NCBI GenBank assembly: GCA_029582165.1
Contig: CM055886.1
Location: forward strand, 25,854,669-25,918,668
Direction of reading: 5' to 3'
Length of the DNA stretch: 64,000 nucleotides
From: Portulaca oleracea
Lineage: Eukaryota > Streptophyta > Magnoliopsida > Caryophyllales > Portulacaceae
Each line of letters begins with the position of its first letter. Within the stretch, counting starts at the first letter, position 1. A model generated the notes under the pieces. The model saw only the letters and a list, made by a program, of their open reading frames with translations. It did not search any database and was not told where the DNA came from. Both the position numbers and the translations under genes were made by a program. This document shows, in pieces, positions 1 to 12,891 of the stretch.

Positions 1-1322
1 CCCTTGGATAAATTTAAGAGCCTCATGATCACTATGTAAGATCAATTCTCCACTTAGAAGATAATGCCTCCAATGCTCAAGAGCTCTTATGATGGCATAG
101 AACTCTTTGTCATAGGTGCTATACTTCCTCTTAGCTTCGTTCAACTTCTCACTAAAGTAAGAAATGGGGCGGCCCTCTTGGGTTAGAACGGCTCCAATTC
201 CTACTCCACTTGCATCCACTTCAACTTCAAACACTTTTTCAAAACATGGTAAAGCAAGAATAGGTGCATGGCACAATTTCTCCTTAATCACTTCAAACGC
301 TTCATAGCGCCTCTAGTCCATGAAAACTCCTTCTCTTTCAACAATTCGGTCATAGGTGCAAGAATGGAGTTAAAATTCCTTATAAACCTTCTATAGAAAG
401 ATGCTAAACCATGAAAGCTTCGTACCTCATGAATGGACTTTGGTGTAGGCCACTCTTGAATAGCTTTCACTTTCTCCTTGTCGACTTGTATGCCCTCTTG
501 TGAAAGAACATATCCAAGAAACACAATCTTGGATGAGAAGAAATGGCACTTCTCCAAATTGGCGTAGAGCTTCTCTTTCTCTAAGATGTACATGACCAAC
601 TCTAGATGTTTTACATGTACTCTTTCACTTCTACTATATACAAGAATATCATCAAAATAAACTACTACACATTTGCCAATAAGAGGCTTCAATACATGAT
701 TCATTAAACGCATAAACGTAGATGGTGCATTTGTAAGGTCAAATGGCATTACAAGCCATTCATATAAGCCCTCCTTGGTCTTGAATGTCGTTTTCCACTC
801 ATCTCCTTCATGAATCCTTATTTGATGATATCCACTTCTCAAATCAACCTTAGAGTACACAACACTTCCATGTAGCTCATCAAGTAGATCCTCAAGGCGT
901 GGGATTGGGAATCTATACTTGATTGTGATTTTGTTTATTGCTCGACAATCCATACACATTCTTTGTGAGCCATCTTTCTTGGGCACAAGTAAGGCCGGAA
1001 CAGCACAAGGACTCATGCTTTCACGTACCAAGCCTTTGGATAAGAGCTCATCTACTTGCCTTTGTACTTCTTGAGCTTCCTTTGGATTCATTCGATAGGC
1101 CGGTTTGTTGGGGAGCATAGAACCCGGAACTAGATCATTTTTGTGCTCGATTTCTCTTCTTGGAGGTAATCCCGTGGGCATCTCTTTTGGGAACAAGTGT
1201 TTGAAACGTTCCAAAAGAGGGGGAAGACGTGCATGCTCAATAGTTTAGGATGTTTCCTCTTCCTCCAAGTTTGCTAGAATAAGATCTTTATGCTCTTGGA
1301 ATTCATGATGTTCGGCCTTCAT
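1..1322 (-). pseudogene. gypsy pol: reverse transcriptase and RNase H (broken)
   Basis: Reading leftwards from about 1322, the frame begins MKAEHHEF and hits a TAA near 1248. It is then open from 1214 to 288 as a reverse transcriptase with the conserved steps [25 protein letters not shown] and [11 protein letters not shown], so the catalytic Asp residues are present. After [12 protein letters not shown] the frame is lost near 300 by a one-base shift. The RNase H domain then continues openly to position 1 ([34 protein letters not shown]), keeping the DEDD-type residues that can be seen. The product would copy the element's RNA into DNA. With two lesions it cannot be made as one protein. Confidence 0.85.
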
Positions 1323-1335
1323 GAACGTCACAATA

Positions 1336-2877
1336 TTAGTCTCCTCCTTTTGTGGTTGTTGTTGCTGGGGACGTATGATCGATGATGGTGAGAGAGGAGC
1401 CAAAGTGATCTTCTTTTTTTTTGAGAATAAACGTATATGTGTTCATTCTCCCAAGCAAAATATGACAAGCATCCATTGGAATTACATCACACCAAATAGA
1501 ATCTTTGTAGTTTTTACCAATGGAAAGACTTACAAGTACACGGTGAACCACACGAATTCCCTTCTCATGACTTAGCCATTGAATTGTGTAAGGGGATGGG
1601 TGTGGACTAACCTCCAATTGTAGTTTGTTCACCATGGTTGTAGAAGCGGCATTAGTGCAACTTCCTCCATCAATGATTAGAGAACACACCTTGCCTTGAA
1701 TAGTACATATTGTGTAAAAGATGTTTTCCCTTTGTTCTAGATCGTTTGGGACACAAGCAACACTTAAGGCCCTTCTTACTACTAGCATTTCTCCTTCATC
1801 GGCCTCCTCTACTTCCTCTTCCTCATTCACGTCAACTCGTTCTTCTTCTTCACGTTCATTTTCATGATACTCCGGTTCTACATATAAAGCACTTTGATAT
1901 TCTACCAAAGATACTACCCTTTTGTTAGGACACTCCGAAGCATAATGTCCTAAGCCTTGACAACGAAAACACCTTCTTGGGGCTAGGGGTTTTGGGTCTT
2001 GGACGTGGGGTTTGGGGATGGATGGGGGTTGATTTTGTGGTGCTCTTGTGTTTGGTTGTTTTGTGGGGAATGTGGAATTTTGTGGTGGAATGTAGGGGCG
2101 TGAATTTGGTGGGGGTTTATATGTGGTTTGGTACTTGGTCACGTTTTCTTTTCCTCTTTCTTTTCTTTGCCTTTCTACTTTCAAGGCCAAAGAACTCAAC
2201 TCATTCAAAGATTGGTAAGGATGTAACTCAACAATATTGCGAATCCAATCATTTAGACCATATAGAAAACGTACCAAAGTTTGTGGTTCATCCTCTTGTA
2301 GATCACAACGCCAAAGGATATGCTCAAATTCCTTTGTGTACTCTTCAACGCTTTTGCTCCCTTGGACCAAACGTTGCAATTTGTAATAGTTATCTTGGAG
2401 ATAACTTGGTGGTAGGAACTTTTCTTGCAACTTCTTCTTCATTTTGATCCACGCTTTGATCTTGTCCTTCCCTTGTATTTACCTCTTCTTTTGCAAGTTA
2501 GTCCACCAAATGGACGCATGTTTTCGCAACTTAAGGGCCACATATTTCACCTTCTTTTCGTCTTGGACCTCCTTAAGATCAAAGACATGTTCAACAGTTT
2601 GCATCCAATCTAGAAAGTTTTCAAGATCAAGATTACCATCAAATTCGGGGATCTCCACTTTGAAATCGAAACGTTCCTCCCTTGGGGGACGTCTTTGTGG
2701 CACTTCTTCATCACTTTCATTAACCTCACTATCTCCACGGTTCACCCTATGTTGTAGATGCATGTATCTCTTAAGTTGATCGTTGAGATAGGTGATTCTT
2801 TTCTTCAATGCTTCAACATCTTCTTGGGGTTCCGTAGGTGTAGGCGTGGAAGTGCTTGAATCTTCCATCTTGAACAA
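1336..2877 (-). pseudogene. gypsy gag-protease with one in-frame stop
   Basis: One reading frame runs from ATG at 2877 to 1336, interrupted only by TAA at 2479-2481. The first part (132 codons) has an acidic/proline-rich head, then the plant gag signature FDFKVEIPEFDG and a WMQTVEHVF / ASIWWTNL stretch typical of the retrotransposon gag domain. After the stop come the rest of gag, a CCHC zinc knuckle (CFRCQGLGHYASEC) and an aspartic protease with LIIDGGSCTN as active site and HILLGR near its end. Gag packages the RNA and the protease matures the polyprotein. The single stop is the only lesion in this frame, so decay began recently. Confidence 0.85.
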
Positions 2878-3109
2878 TCTTGGTGCAAAAAGATTGCAAG
2901 ATTCACGGTTTTGGGGTTTGTGGGGTGAAGGACGAGAGGGTTTTTGTGTTTAGGTGGGTTTTTGTGTTTGATTTGGGGGTTCTTTGTGGGGCTATGGGGT
3001 TCTTTTTGTGGAGCTATGGTAGACATGTAATGGAGGATGGAAGGGGACGAGTTTGTGATGGAAAGATTGCAAAAAGATGGTTCAAGAACTAAGAGAATCA
3101 AACTCCTAA

Positions 3110-3121
3110 GCTCTGATACCA
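3110..3121 (-). other. primer-binding site for initiator tRNA-Met
   Basis: On the minus strand the bases read TGGTATCAGAGC, the common plant LTR-element primer site complementary to the 3' end of initiator tRNA-Met. It lies 4 bases inside the LTR end (TACATCA at 3126), as expected. It fixes the LTR boundary and the orientation of the element. Confidence 0.85.
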
Positions 3122-3125
3122 ATTT

Positions 3126-3905
3126 TGATGTATAATGGGATCAAAAGATCTCATTACACAAAAGAGTTTAGGATCTTTAAGAGCGAAGATGAAAATCTCC
3201 CTTCTCAAAGTTCTTATGGATCGAAAATGGAATGGAAATGGATGGGAAAGATTGAAAGAACTATGAAAGATGATTACCAATTGAATGTAGATGATGAACG
3301 AATGAAATGATGGATGAACGATCGAACTAGAATGAATGATAATGGCGATTTGAAGCTTCTTGGAGGATATAGACACACCACCTTCAAGACTCTTCAATTC
3401 CTTCCTTTCACCACCAAGGATGCCAACCTTGGATAGAAGAAGGGGGTAAAACTCGAAACTCCCTCAAGAGTTCGAAAACTAGCAAGGCTAGAGAGAACAC
3501 AACAACATCAAGTGTTTGATTGAATTTTGTATATTGATTGAATGAGATTACAAAGCACCCAAGGGGTCTATTTATACTAAATAGAGGACCCCCTTGGCGT
3601 GTACAAATCAAGAAAAGGAATGCAACTAGCTTACATCATCTAATACAAGAACGACATCATAAAGAAACAAATGAACTAAGCTAGATTACATTTGATGATA
3701 ACTTCTTCTATACTTAACCAAATCTAAAGATTCTTGTACCATTGGAAAGCTCTTGAAAAGTAGATCATTTCACTCTAGGACACTTTCCTTGGTAGCTTTA
3801 TGGTTCTTGAGTTAAAGAGAAAATCGTCACTCCTCCATGGTTAAGACAAGGCGAATGTGAACCAAGTGTGATATTTTTAAGCTCCTTTTGAATGTAGCTA
3901 AGTAC
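3126..3905 (-). repeat. 5' LTR of the leftmost gypsy element
   Basis: The LTR ends (minus strand) in TACATCA just before the primer-binding site. A TATA-like TATAAATAG lies near 3574 on the minus strand and could drive the element. The outer boundary cannot be fixed because the partner LTR is outside the window. About 3905, next to the PMD pseudogene, is an estimate; an inner limit near 3640-3656 (ACATCA) is also possible. Confidence 0.5.
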
Positions 3906-3912
3906 TTGGCTC

Positions 3913-5431
3913 CTATGATGTAGGTTTGGGATCAGGGATATGTTGTAGGTACCCTAACTGACGGACGACGCGATCGGGTATGTACAGCTCAGTGAAGTCG
4001 TATGCACGAATGCCACCCCTGTACAATGTCCTGCTGCATGACTTGTACGGGGCAGGACCGTACGGGGCCCAACTCACACGATCCGATGTCAACGCATCCA
4101 AGGAGGCCCTCAACTGTCGTAGGCGTTGTACCGAACTTGGCTGACGGATGGGGAACCACCTGCTCGTGCGAGGCCCATTAACCGGCTGCTCCACGTGTGG
4201 CCTGAAATCAGGAAAGTACTCGTAGGTCCAGGCTTGCAAAAGGGTCAAACACCCGGCCATCTTGGTTGTCCCGGCCCTACTCGCCATCCCTAACTGGCGG
4301 TAAAGGAACACCAAGGTCACCGTACCCCAAGCAATGCGATCAACGATAACGTCAGTGCTAGGCCACGGATGCGGCCTAATTCTATCCCTCGATTTGTCCA
4401 CGAGAATAGTGTTTCCCAACATGCTCAACAACCACGCCCTTATCCTATGGGGAATGGGAAAACTGGTCGATAAACTAATCGACCTCAAATGGGAGTCAGC
4501 TATGCCACCCTTATCGTAAATGTTCTCGGCCTTCAGCTCCGCCATTCCTTTTTCAAAAATGATGGGCACCTACTGGTTAACCACTTCCCGAGGAAGTCCT
4601 TCAGGCATCAGACCATCAACTGCAATACCCAATATATGATGCACATCATGCAACATGATCGTCATTTCACCGAAGGGAAGGTGAAATGTGTTTGTGTCGG
4701 GTTGCCACCTCTCAACGAACGCCGAGATCAACGTCATGTCGATGTGGTCGTACATCAACTCCATCAAACTGGTTATTTGGATCCTTCCCGTTTTAGCCTG
4801 GCATGCGGGATCCATCATGGAATGTACCGCCTCAATTCCCTCAACGCATTCTTCTTCGTCACACAATCAAGAACAACATCGCTTAACGCCGCGACCCTCC
4901 CATATTACCCGAGCAATGTGACCTCGAAAGCTCGGTATAATCGAGGAATTGCAGTCCCCGCACGTTACCTTCAATCTTCCAGAGTTGTCGCCGCCGCCTC
5001 CTCCTCGATATCTCGCATCGACCTCGCTTCACCAGATGCGTAATCGCTTCCTCGCCCACTCGCCGACCGGCAACTTCCTCGGCGCATCCATGGCTGGAAA
5101 CTCTCCCACTAGGTTGCGCGACTGAAGTCGGGATCATCTGCGTCTCGGGCTCCCCTGTATCATCGTCCCCCGATGTTTCAGAGCCGGTTGACTCATCCAT
5201 GGCCTAGTTGAGATGGTCAACGAAATCTCGCGTTGTCTGACTCCCCGTGTCCTCGGGTTGGCCGTCCGCTGCATCACATGCATCTGTACCACGACCAGCA
5301 CGGCGAGTTGACGCAGTCACATTGCGTCTGTGGGGGTCCCCAGTCTCACCCCCCCTCCAACCACTCACAAGTCGATTTGCCCGGTCCAAGTCTTCCACCC
5401 TTGCCCTTCCCTACCATTTTAGATCACCTGC
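3913..5431 (-). pseudogene. plant mobile domain (PMD / MAIN-like) protein, decayed
   Basis: The minus strand encodes a recognisable PMD, the domain shared by MAIN-type nuclear proteins and many Mutator and gypsy passengers. Visible pieces are IIPSFRGHIARVIWEG (about 4900-4950), ALVERW-type LISAFVERWQPDTNTFHLPF with GEMTIMLHDVHHILGI (about 4650-4750), and AWTYEYFPDF (near 4220). The domain then ends in the usual tyrosine/proline tail YIPDRVVRQLGYLQHIP. The core frame is broken by TGA just upstream of 4866 and by TAG at 4570-4572. The low-complexity N-terminus (Arg run RRRRRR, acidic stretches) lies in another frame with a stop at 5201-5203. A perfect acceptor-like TTTTGCAG precedes 5427, so this is probably exon 2 of a former gene. 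It may have been a host gene or a transposon passenger. Confidence 0.75.
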
Positions 5432-5450
5432 AAAATGAAGACATACATTA

Positions 5451-5853
5451 TGTAAAACCCTGAAAAATTCAATTGTGTTTACCGTTAAATTTTCTAACGA
5501 GCGTTTTATCCTGTTAATTTTTTATCTGTTATCACACGGAGCTTTTAGGACCGCGAGCGTTTTCGTTAGAATTTTTAGAGTCTTAAAAATAGCAGTTAGA
5601 AATTTTTGGGATTTCGGGTGTAAAATTTTTTTATCAGTTATAGGATTTATGAGGTAATATAATTTTTTATTTGGAAAATTTTTTGGGTAGATTTATGAGG
5701 TCACATAAGTGACATCATTCCTCAAATTTATCAGATTGTGGATAATTGTTTGTTTTCCCCAACGGTTTATGCTGCAAAATTTCCTCCCACCACCATCTTC
5801 CCATACCCTTTTTGTACTAGCCACTATTAGCAGGACACTTGTCACCTTCTTGT

Positions 5854-5897
<44 letters not shown>

Positions 5898-8878
5898 ATA
5901 TAGTATTACCTGCTGTTGCTTGTTGCTCGACACCCTCAAACACACCACCAACAAACACCCCTCCCTCCTCCATCTTCTTCCTTCTTTACTCTATTTCTTC
6001 TTGCTCTTTTTCTCCATTGCCATCAACCAACACACCACCATTCCGACCACCTCCGACCACCCCCTGACCACCGACGAGAACCTCCCGGCAACCGTACCAC
6101 AGAACCGCCACCCCGACCTCCCAAATACACCACCTCCTCAAATCCCTCGTGCCCTAACGTGAGTTTTCCCCGCCACCGTTGCCGCGTTTTTCCGACAACC
6201 ACCACACCTCAGCGCTCCGAAGACGACGACCGGACTTTCGTCGACACCCCCGGCTACCGACGACGTCCGCATTACCTCCAACAAGAGCGCACCCGAACCC
6301 GCTGTTGGAAGTTGTTGTTGCTGCTGTTCGGTGCTCCACCACCGGCCGACCACCGTCGGGAACCTTGTCGTCGCTGTCCAGACGACCGACCACCATCCCA
6401 TCGACCACCAGCCGTCACCCCGAGCACCACCCCGGTCCCACCTCTTCTTGCTTGGACCCATTGTTTGTGCCCTCTCTCTCTCCTTCTCTCTCTACAAGTT
6501 AATATGGGTGTATTTGTGTTAGGATTAGTTTAATCATACTATTATATTTTTAATGTGTTATTAGAGTAGATAAACTTGTGTATATATACTGTTAATAATG
6601 GATAAATACCTGTTAGTATATTAAGTGTAATACTAGGGTATGATTAGTTTAATTTTATAAGTTAACACTCCTAGTTTAAATGTTTATGTGTTGATATTAT
6701 GACCCAAAGATGCATGTTTAGCCCTAGGTTGTTAGTAGGGTTCATGTATAATATCCATGTTAATAATAAGTTATCCATATTAGTTGATGTTAGTAAATTA
6801 CTTCTATTCCTTGTTTGATTTAGGGTTTAATGATGTTTAAACGTTTTGATATTTCATAAGTTATAAATGTTTTGATATCCATGTTAACCCTAAACCCTAA
6901 TTTTATTACTTAGTTTCGTAATTTTGTTATTTAGTTTCGTAAATTATTATTTGGTTTTCATAAGTTACTGAGGTTCGTATTACTATTATTATTATTAAGT
7001 TTCGTAATTTTATTATTATTAGTAATAAGCTTCATTTTATTATTATTAGGTTCGTATTATTATTATTATTAAGTTCCAAGTATCGTTAGTTTTCATATTA
7101 AGTTGATGTATTATTATAAAGTTTCCATGACTTTATTAAGTTTCCATATTATTTTAAAGATTCATATTATTATTAGTTTCATGATTTTTATTTTAAAGTT
7201 TCATGATATTATTATAAAGTTCATGTTATTGGTTTCATGTTATTATTATAAGGTTTTGTGTTATTGTTATTATTATTAAAAAAGTTTCGTATTAATTATG
7301 TTTATTATAAAATTTTCTCAAAGTTTCATATGTCTTAGTATTAAAGTTTCACATACTTTGGTAATTTATGTGAATAGTGCAATGCAAGTCACGAGTTAGA
7401 TTTTACATGAATAAGGAGAAGTATGATTGATATAGTTTATGTGTGAAAATTTCATGTATGCTCTTGTCCTAAAAGTCATGTATAGTACATAGTTTAAAAG
7501 ATGTGATGTATGCTTCGCGCTATTGAGTTTGTAGTTAGATATACATGGTATGTGAGTAGTAGGAATTTGTTAAGTGGGAAAGGGTAGGATGTACGCGAAT
7601 TAGTTATCGTGATGAGCGAGTTTTGATTTTAGAAATATGTTCGAATTCTAGGTCCGAGCGAGACGACGCGATAGTTAGCTCCCGTGTGTAAGTGTTGCAG
7701 TAAAGAGAAGCTGTTCAGGTAATGTCTATGTCCTAATCCCCTTTGGGATGCTCTTTTATCTGTTTTGTGATTTTAATCTGTTTTATGAAGCTTGCATCCC
7801 GTACGGGGACTTTCTGTAAAGTTAGACTGTCTGATTTGGATGTCTGTGAGTGTTTTTTTGAGTTGAGTAAAACGTGGCAGTCTTTTAAACTCTGAGTTTT
7901 ATTCTGACGGTTTTGTAAACTGGGTTGGGTTTTGTTTGAACTCTGACGTCCGATAATTCATAAGATACTAATAATCAAAGTGAAACCATAAGCGGGTTGC
8001 GGGTAACAACCCTTAGACCAGGATCTGTTCCTGCAGGGGAGTTATCAAGAGATCGGGGAGTCCCGATATTATTTCTGAGACTGTGCACACATCTGATTCT
8101 TTTCGAACCGCCATCCATTTCGATTACGAGGATCCGAGATCTGCTCGATTACGAGTTCTGAGTTCTGATATTCTGGGGATAGGCAAATCCCGCCCGCATA
8201 ATAAAATTCTGATTGTTTTCTGAGGAAATGATTACTCTGTTTCTGATTTCTGATTTCTGGTTTCTGATTTCTGATTTCTGATGTCTGATTCTGAGTTTAA
8301 AAGTGTCAGTTGAGGTTTTCTGGCACATTGTGTTTTTCTGAGTTGGAAGTTTGTACTGTTGGTTTATAAGTTTTGTTATTTCTGAAACTCTGGTTATTTC
8401 TGATCTCTGGATATTTCTGGGTTGGGTTTCAAATGAGTTGTAAAAAGGTTTGACTTGTTCCCGTCCCCTAAAATGGTTTGAAATGATCTTTGAACTGTTT
8501 TGACAGTTAGGGGTAGACATTATTGAGGTTTCCCCCCTCATGTTGTGAATGTTTTGTTTTCAGGTGAAGATCAGTTATGTGAAGGGGAAGGGCACTAGAG
8601 TGAGGACGTTGGAGTTAGCCGTTTTGATAATAAAGTTTAGTTAATGTTGTGTTTTATTGTCCTAGAATTCTAAGTTCTTTTCGTTGTTAAATTCAAGTAA
8701 ACAGTTATCGCTTGTTGTTAGTTTTCCTTTCTTGCCTTGTATCTCTTCGGAGGTACGGCAGTAACGCCCAAGTAAATAAAATGAGTAAAAAGAAAAAAAA
8801 ATGAGTCTTCCGCTGTTAATGTTAGTCAACGTTTGACTTTGACCGTTAAGTTCAGATCTGAAATTCTGGGGCGTTACA
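5451..8878 (+). mobile_element. 3.4-kb solo LTR, copy 1 (Tekay-like), TSD CATTA
   Basis: The block starts TGTAAAACCC and ends GGGGCGTTACA. It is flanked by the exact 5-bp duplication CATTA (5446-5450 and 8879-8883). A second copy with the same ends and the same internal landmarks lies at 34677-38042. Shared landmarks are TTATCACAC, a Pro/Thr-coding CCACC-rich leader, a long TTATTATTA zone, CCCGATATTATTTCTGAGA, a TTTCTGA short repeat, and TCTTCGGAGGTACGGCAG. It has no primer site, polypurine tract or pol, so it is a solo LTR left by recombination. The TGTAAC...GTTACA ends and large size fit the Tekay/Del chromovirus group by family knowledge. It sits in the candidate first intron of the PMD pseudogene. 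Confidence 0.8.
5856..5896 (+). repeat. (TC)n microsatellite in solo LTR 1
   Basis: A perfect run of about 20 TC dinucleotides lies in the leader part of the solo LTR. The second copy has only a short CTCTCTCT at the corresponding place, just before its TATAAATA. Confidence 0.95.
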
Positions 8879-8883
8879 CATTA

Positions 8884-10590
8884 ACATAATTATTATCCTA
8901 AACTACCATCACAAATAACCTATTCACTTACGTATCAACTGGTTGTTGAGTACCTAAGTTATTAAATGGATGTGACATAACTATTATGTCATCATTTGGA
9001 GTTATGAGTACATAAGTTAACAATTAAGTTTGATTATGAATAAATTACCCATACCAACTTTATACGCCAACTCACTTACTAATAACAACCAAAATCATCC
9101 AAACTCAACATCCTTTTAACACAACTACGTATAAACTAAACTATTCGGAATATACCCTAAACCCTAAACTTAATCCTACATCAAAATTACAATTTTTTCT
9201 AACACAATTAATCACTAATATTAACACATGCTTAATCACTAATATTAACGCATCAAATATTAACAACGAATCACTAATCACTAATATTAATCACTAATAA
9301 TTGTCATATTAACACATGCTTAACATTAATATTAATATTAACAATATTAATATTAATCTAATTTTCATAACACAATATAAATAATACTAATACAATTAAT
9401 CATTAATAATTATCATATTAACACATGATTAACAATAAGATTAATAATAACAATATTAATAATTATCATATTTACTAATAACAATAATAATACCAGTAAA
9501 AATAATATTTAATTTTTAATTATTATTTAACAATAATAATATTATTAAAAATAACAATAATAATATTAATAACAATAATAATATTAATAAACATAACAAT
9601 AATAATATTAATAACAAATTAATATTAATAAAAATAATATTTTAAAAAATAAAAAAATTTTACGGCAAGATCATGGCAAGCACGCCAAGGCACCCGATCG
9701 GCAAGGCTAATATTTTAAAATGTCGATCTGGTGCGCGCGCAACTTGCCGTGTTTCAGCGCGGCACCTCCGAAAATTTTTTTTTTATATTTTTTTCGTTTT
9801 TCTTCAAATTACAAAACTACAAAACATAAAACCACAAATTCAAAACAAAAATTCGAAACATACCTCAATTTCGTCGATTCAATCCCGGCATGTGGTGGTT
9901 GATGGTTGAGAGCGTTTTCTAGAGAGAGAGTGAAGAATGAAGTTATGCGGTTCAAGGGCGTGGGTTGGAAATATTATGCGAAAGGTGGGCGACAATAATA
10001 AAATGGGGGGCGACGATAAGCAAGCGGGTTAATCATCATCATAATAATCGATCATCATCTTCATTATTTATCATCATCATTCCCTAATCACAAGTCCCTA
10101 ATCACAAGGCCAAGCACTGCATTACCTTCATGTATTTCTTATCTCTATTTGTTTCTCCACCTCCGTCACTCACTAATCAAAGTCAACCATATATAATTGT
10201 TATTAACATTCTTATACCCATTATTCATCATCATCATGGAATTAAAAATTCATGCTATGCACTATTCTGATTCTAATCCAGTCACTTCACCGACTCAACT
10301 CTTCCATATTCTTTCAACTGGTTGATTTAAAAGATAGATTAACTATACATCCACGAATCCTACGGTACACTTAAAACGGAACGAAGGTATTAAAATTCTA
10401 ACCTTTAGGTTTTCCTCGTAGTTGAATTGTCCTTCCTCTCTTCTCTTTCATTGCGTTATCTAACGATTGGAAGCACCAAATTGTCCCACGACGTCTATAT
10501 AATAGGATGTCTAGGTTTAGGGTTTAAGTCTCCTTTGAAAATTAAAAATGGGCTAAATAAATAAGTAATAATAGTAATAGGGACTTTTTT
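8884..10590. other. non-coding, AT-rich stretch beside the solo LTR
   Basis: 8884-9660 is very AT-rich, with imperfect repeats of AATAATATTAAT and of a TAATCACTAATATTAA motif. 9663-9960 is more balanced and contains a minus-strand splice-donor-like GAG/GTATGT at 9861-9866, a candidate for the first exon of the PMD pseudogene. 9960-10590 has ATCATC runs and no recognisable gene. Confidence 0.6.
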
Positions 10591-10605
10591 TTGGGTAGGG
10601 GTATT

Positions 10606-11150
10606 TCATTCATCATGGATCAAGATTATGATCTATGGGACAAAGTTGAGAATGGAAACTTTGTCACCATGATCATAGAAGGAGAAATCACTAAGCCCAA
10701 AATTAGATCTAAATATATTGTCAGGGAAGCGGAAAAGGCAAATAAAAATGTTAAAACCTTACATGCTCTCTATTGTGGACTTGAGTCTAATGAGTTTGAA
10801 TATGTTTGTGCCTGTGATACATCCAAGTAGGTGTAGAATACCTTAGTGACCACACATGAAGGAACGAGCCAAGTTGCAGAAATAAGGATTGACAATTTGT
10901 GACAAGTATTACGAATCTTTCAAAATGAAGAATGGAGAATCCGTCAAGGACATGTACAAACGGTTCGCTATCATAGTCAACAATCTTAGATCCTTGGGGA
11001 AAACCTACTTCGCAAGGTCATCAAATGTATTCCAAGAAAGAAATGAGAACCGAAAGTCATCGCAATCGAGGAAGCTCCAGATTTTAAAACCCTCCAATTT
11101 GAACCAGATATGTTTCACCAAAATGGTTCGCTATCATAGTCAACAATCTC
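10606..11150 (+). pseudogene. copia gag (UBN2-type) relic
   Basis: Conceptual translation shows the usual copia gag landmarks in order: DYDLWDKVENG (10621 on), KTLHALYCGLESNEFEYV, THEGTSQV, YYESFKMKNGESVKDMYKRF and IVNNLRSLGK. Stop codons at about 10830 and 10900 and a later frame change break it. No LTR, primer site or pol is visible nearby. Gag of this kind forms the element's particle; here it is only a fossil. Confidence 0.75.
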
Positions 11151-12331
11151 CTTATTATTTTAGTTCGTAAAATTTTTAATTCTAGGATCTAGAATCTTGT
11201 AATGTTTGGTTGTGGTAGGAAAATTAGTAGTTAGAAAAGTGGTATTTGCAATTAGAAAAACAAAAAGAAGAAGCAACAGTGGGGATAGAGACCAAACTCT
11301 TGTCTCTGCCTCTCGCCCTCTGTTAGGTCTCACCCCGGCAACTAGCCGGTCGACAACGCCCCAAAAAATCGCCACTAAACCATTTTACCTTTTAAAGATT
11401 GCCCGCCAACGCTGCCAACCTCCAACCACCATCACCTCCTTTTTCCTCCTTTTTTTCCATTCCATTTGAAGTAGACCCTAATTTTTCTAAATCTGAATTT
11501 CAAGTTTTGATCTTATAATTTATGTGTTTCTTAGTTTAATTTAGATTATGAGAGTAATATCTTGTGAACTTATTAATGTGGGGTTGTTTTGGTGATCGTG
11601 AAATTGTGAATTTTGGTATATAATTGTTGAGTACAGTTTGATTGAGATAGATTGTGATTTACATATTATTTTTTTTGGCTCGGTATACTCCTGAAACAAA
11701 GTCTCGAACATTGGGTTATGAATGTAGATTTACTAATGGTAATTAGTGAGAATTGGGTATAAAAAGATGAGTCAAGTGGGGGATGAATGATTGGAGGAGC
11801 TTGCATTGCTATGATTGTGGTCTGTGCATGTTGTTTAGCACCCGAAACGCTCTTAAATTTGTGGTGTTGCTGCTAAATTTATAATGCAGGAATTATGATT
11901 AAGGTTGAGACTCCTAAAGTGATTTAAATTAGTGATAAAAGTAGTCGATTACGAGAAATCATACTTTGTGTTGTTGTCTTGTTGAGTTGAGGTATTTCAA
12001 GCCTTGCTTGTATGGTTGATGATTCAAAATCGGTTTATTTTGGTGATATGTGCTGAGTAGCAAAAGGGCTTTTCCAATAGATGGGATACATTTGCCTTTC
12101 TTCCCCAACTTCATGATGTTTGAGAATGATTATCAATGTTAAGAAAGTTATGAAGTGGCCTAAAGTGTAAGAAAAAGTCTCATAGACAAAATGAAGCCTC
12201 AATATTACTAAATTGAGTTCAAGTGTTGTGTTTAAACCATATCGGGACAATTGAGATGTCCTGGGACCAAAATAATTATGTGGGTTGATAGTGTTAGGTA
12301 TTAGTTTTCATACGGACTTGAAATTTCGAGG

Positions 12332-12891
12332 TGTTAGGAAAGTGTCCTAAAATCACCCAGTTTCTTGATCCCACAATTAGTTGTTGCCTAATTGTATTAG
12401 GATATTATTTAGGTTTCCTTATCATGTTAGGTTTCCTAATTGTATTAGATTCTAAATCTAATTGGAGTGGGAGTCAATGTAGGTTTATAGGGAGTTTTCC
12501 CTATAAATAGTGGGTCTTGTTCATCTTGTTTGGTGCGGCCAAGTTTGGTGCCCATTGTGGCCAATTTCGGGGGCACCTCCTGTGGGAGGAGGTGTATTCA
12601 GATATTCTCAGATTTCGTATTCCCATTGGTGAGAGAAGTTGTGAGAGTTTATGTGAGTTGTTATACTCTCTTTCTGTTGATCTCAGGGTGAAATCGTTCG
12701 TTGTAATCTCTACCAATAGTGGATTCGTTTGAGGTTGTGCCGCTCGTGGTTTTTTCCCAATTTGGGTTTCCACGTAAAATTCTTTGTGTCCCCTTTATCT
12801 TGCACTCATTTATTTTTCTCGATATAAAGTAGTCATCATCTTATTTTCCGCTTCCGCTGATTAATATGCTCTTATAATTAAAACCCTAACA
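12332..12891 (+). repeat. 5' LTR of the TRIM-like element
   Basis: This 560-bp LTR has a TATA-like CCTATAAATAGTGG near 12500 and the GGTGCGGCCAAGTTTGG segment shared with the right LTR. Its ends are TGTTAGG and CCTAACA, a 7-bp inverted pair. Confidence 0.9.

Larger units (their letters stand above)
1..3905 (-). mobile_element. Ty3/gypsy LTR retrotransposon, truncated by the window edge
   Basis: The minus strand carries, in order, a 5' LTR (about 3905 down to 3126), a primer-binding site, gag with a zinc knuckle, an aspartic protease, reverse transcriptase and RNase H. Integrase and the 3' LTR lie left of position 1. The gag and RT sequences resemble plant chromoviruses of the Reina/Galadriel type; that lineage call is inference because integrase and any chromodomain are outside the window. 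Visible damage is light: one in-frame stop in gag, one stop and a frame change at the protease/RT border, and one frameshift before RNase H. This is a fairly recent but dead copy. Confidence 0.85.

Noticed and set aside
938..1120. Plus-strand ORF opposite the gypsy RT
   Set aside because: It is a shadow of the minus-strand RT, which has clear domain motifs.
5916..6533. 205-codon Pro/Thr/Arg-rich plus ORF
   Set aside because: It lies in the CCACC-rich leader of solo LTR 1. The matching region of LTR 2 does not keep the same protein, so it is low-complexity DNA rather than a gene.
8149..8541. 130-codon minus ORF rich in repeated SEIRNQK
   Set aside because: It reads through the TTTCTGA short repeat of the LTR; the repeat creates the frame.
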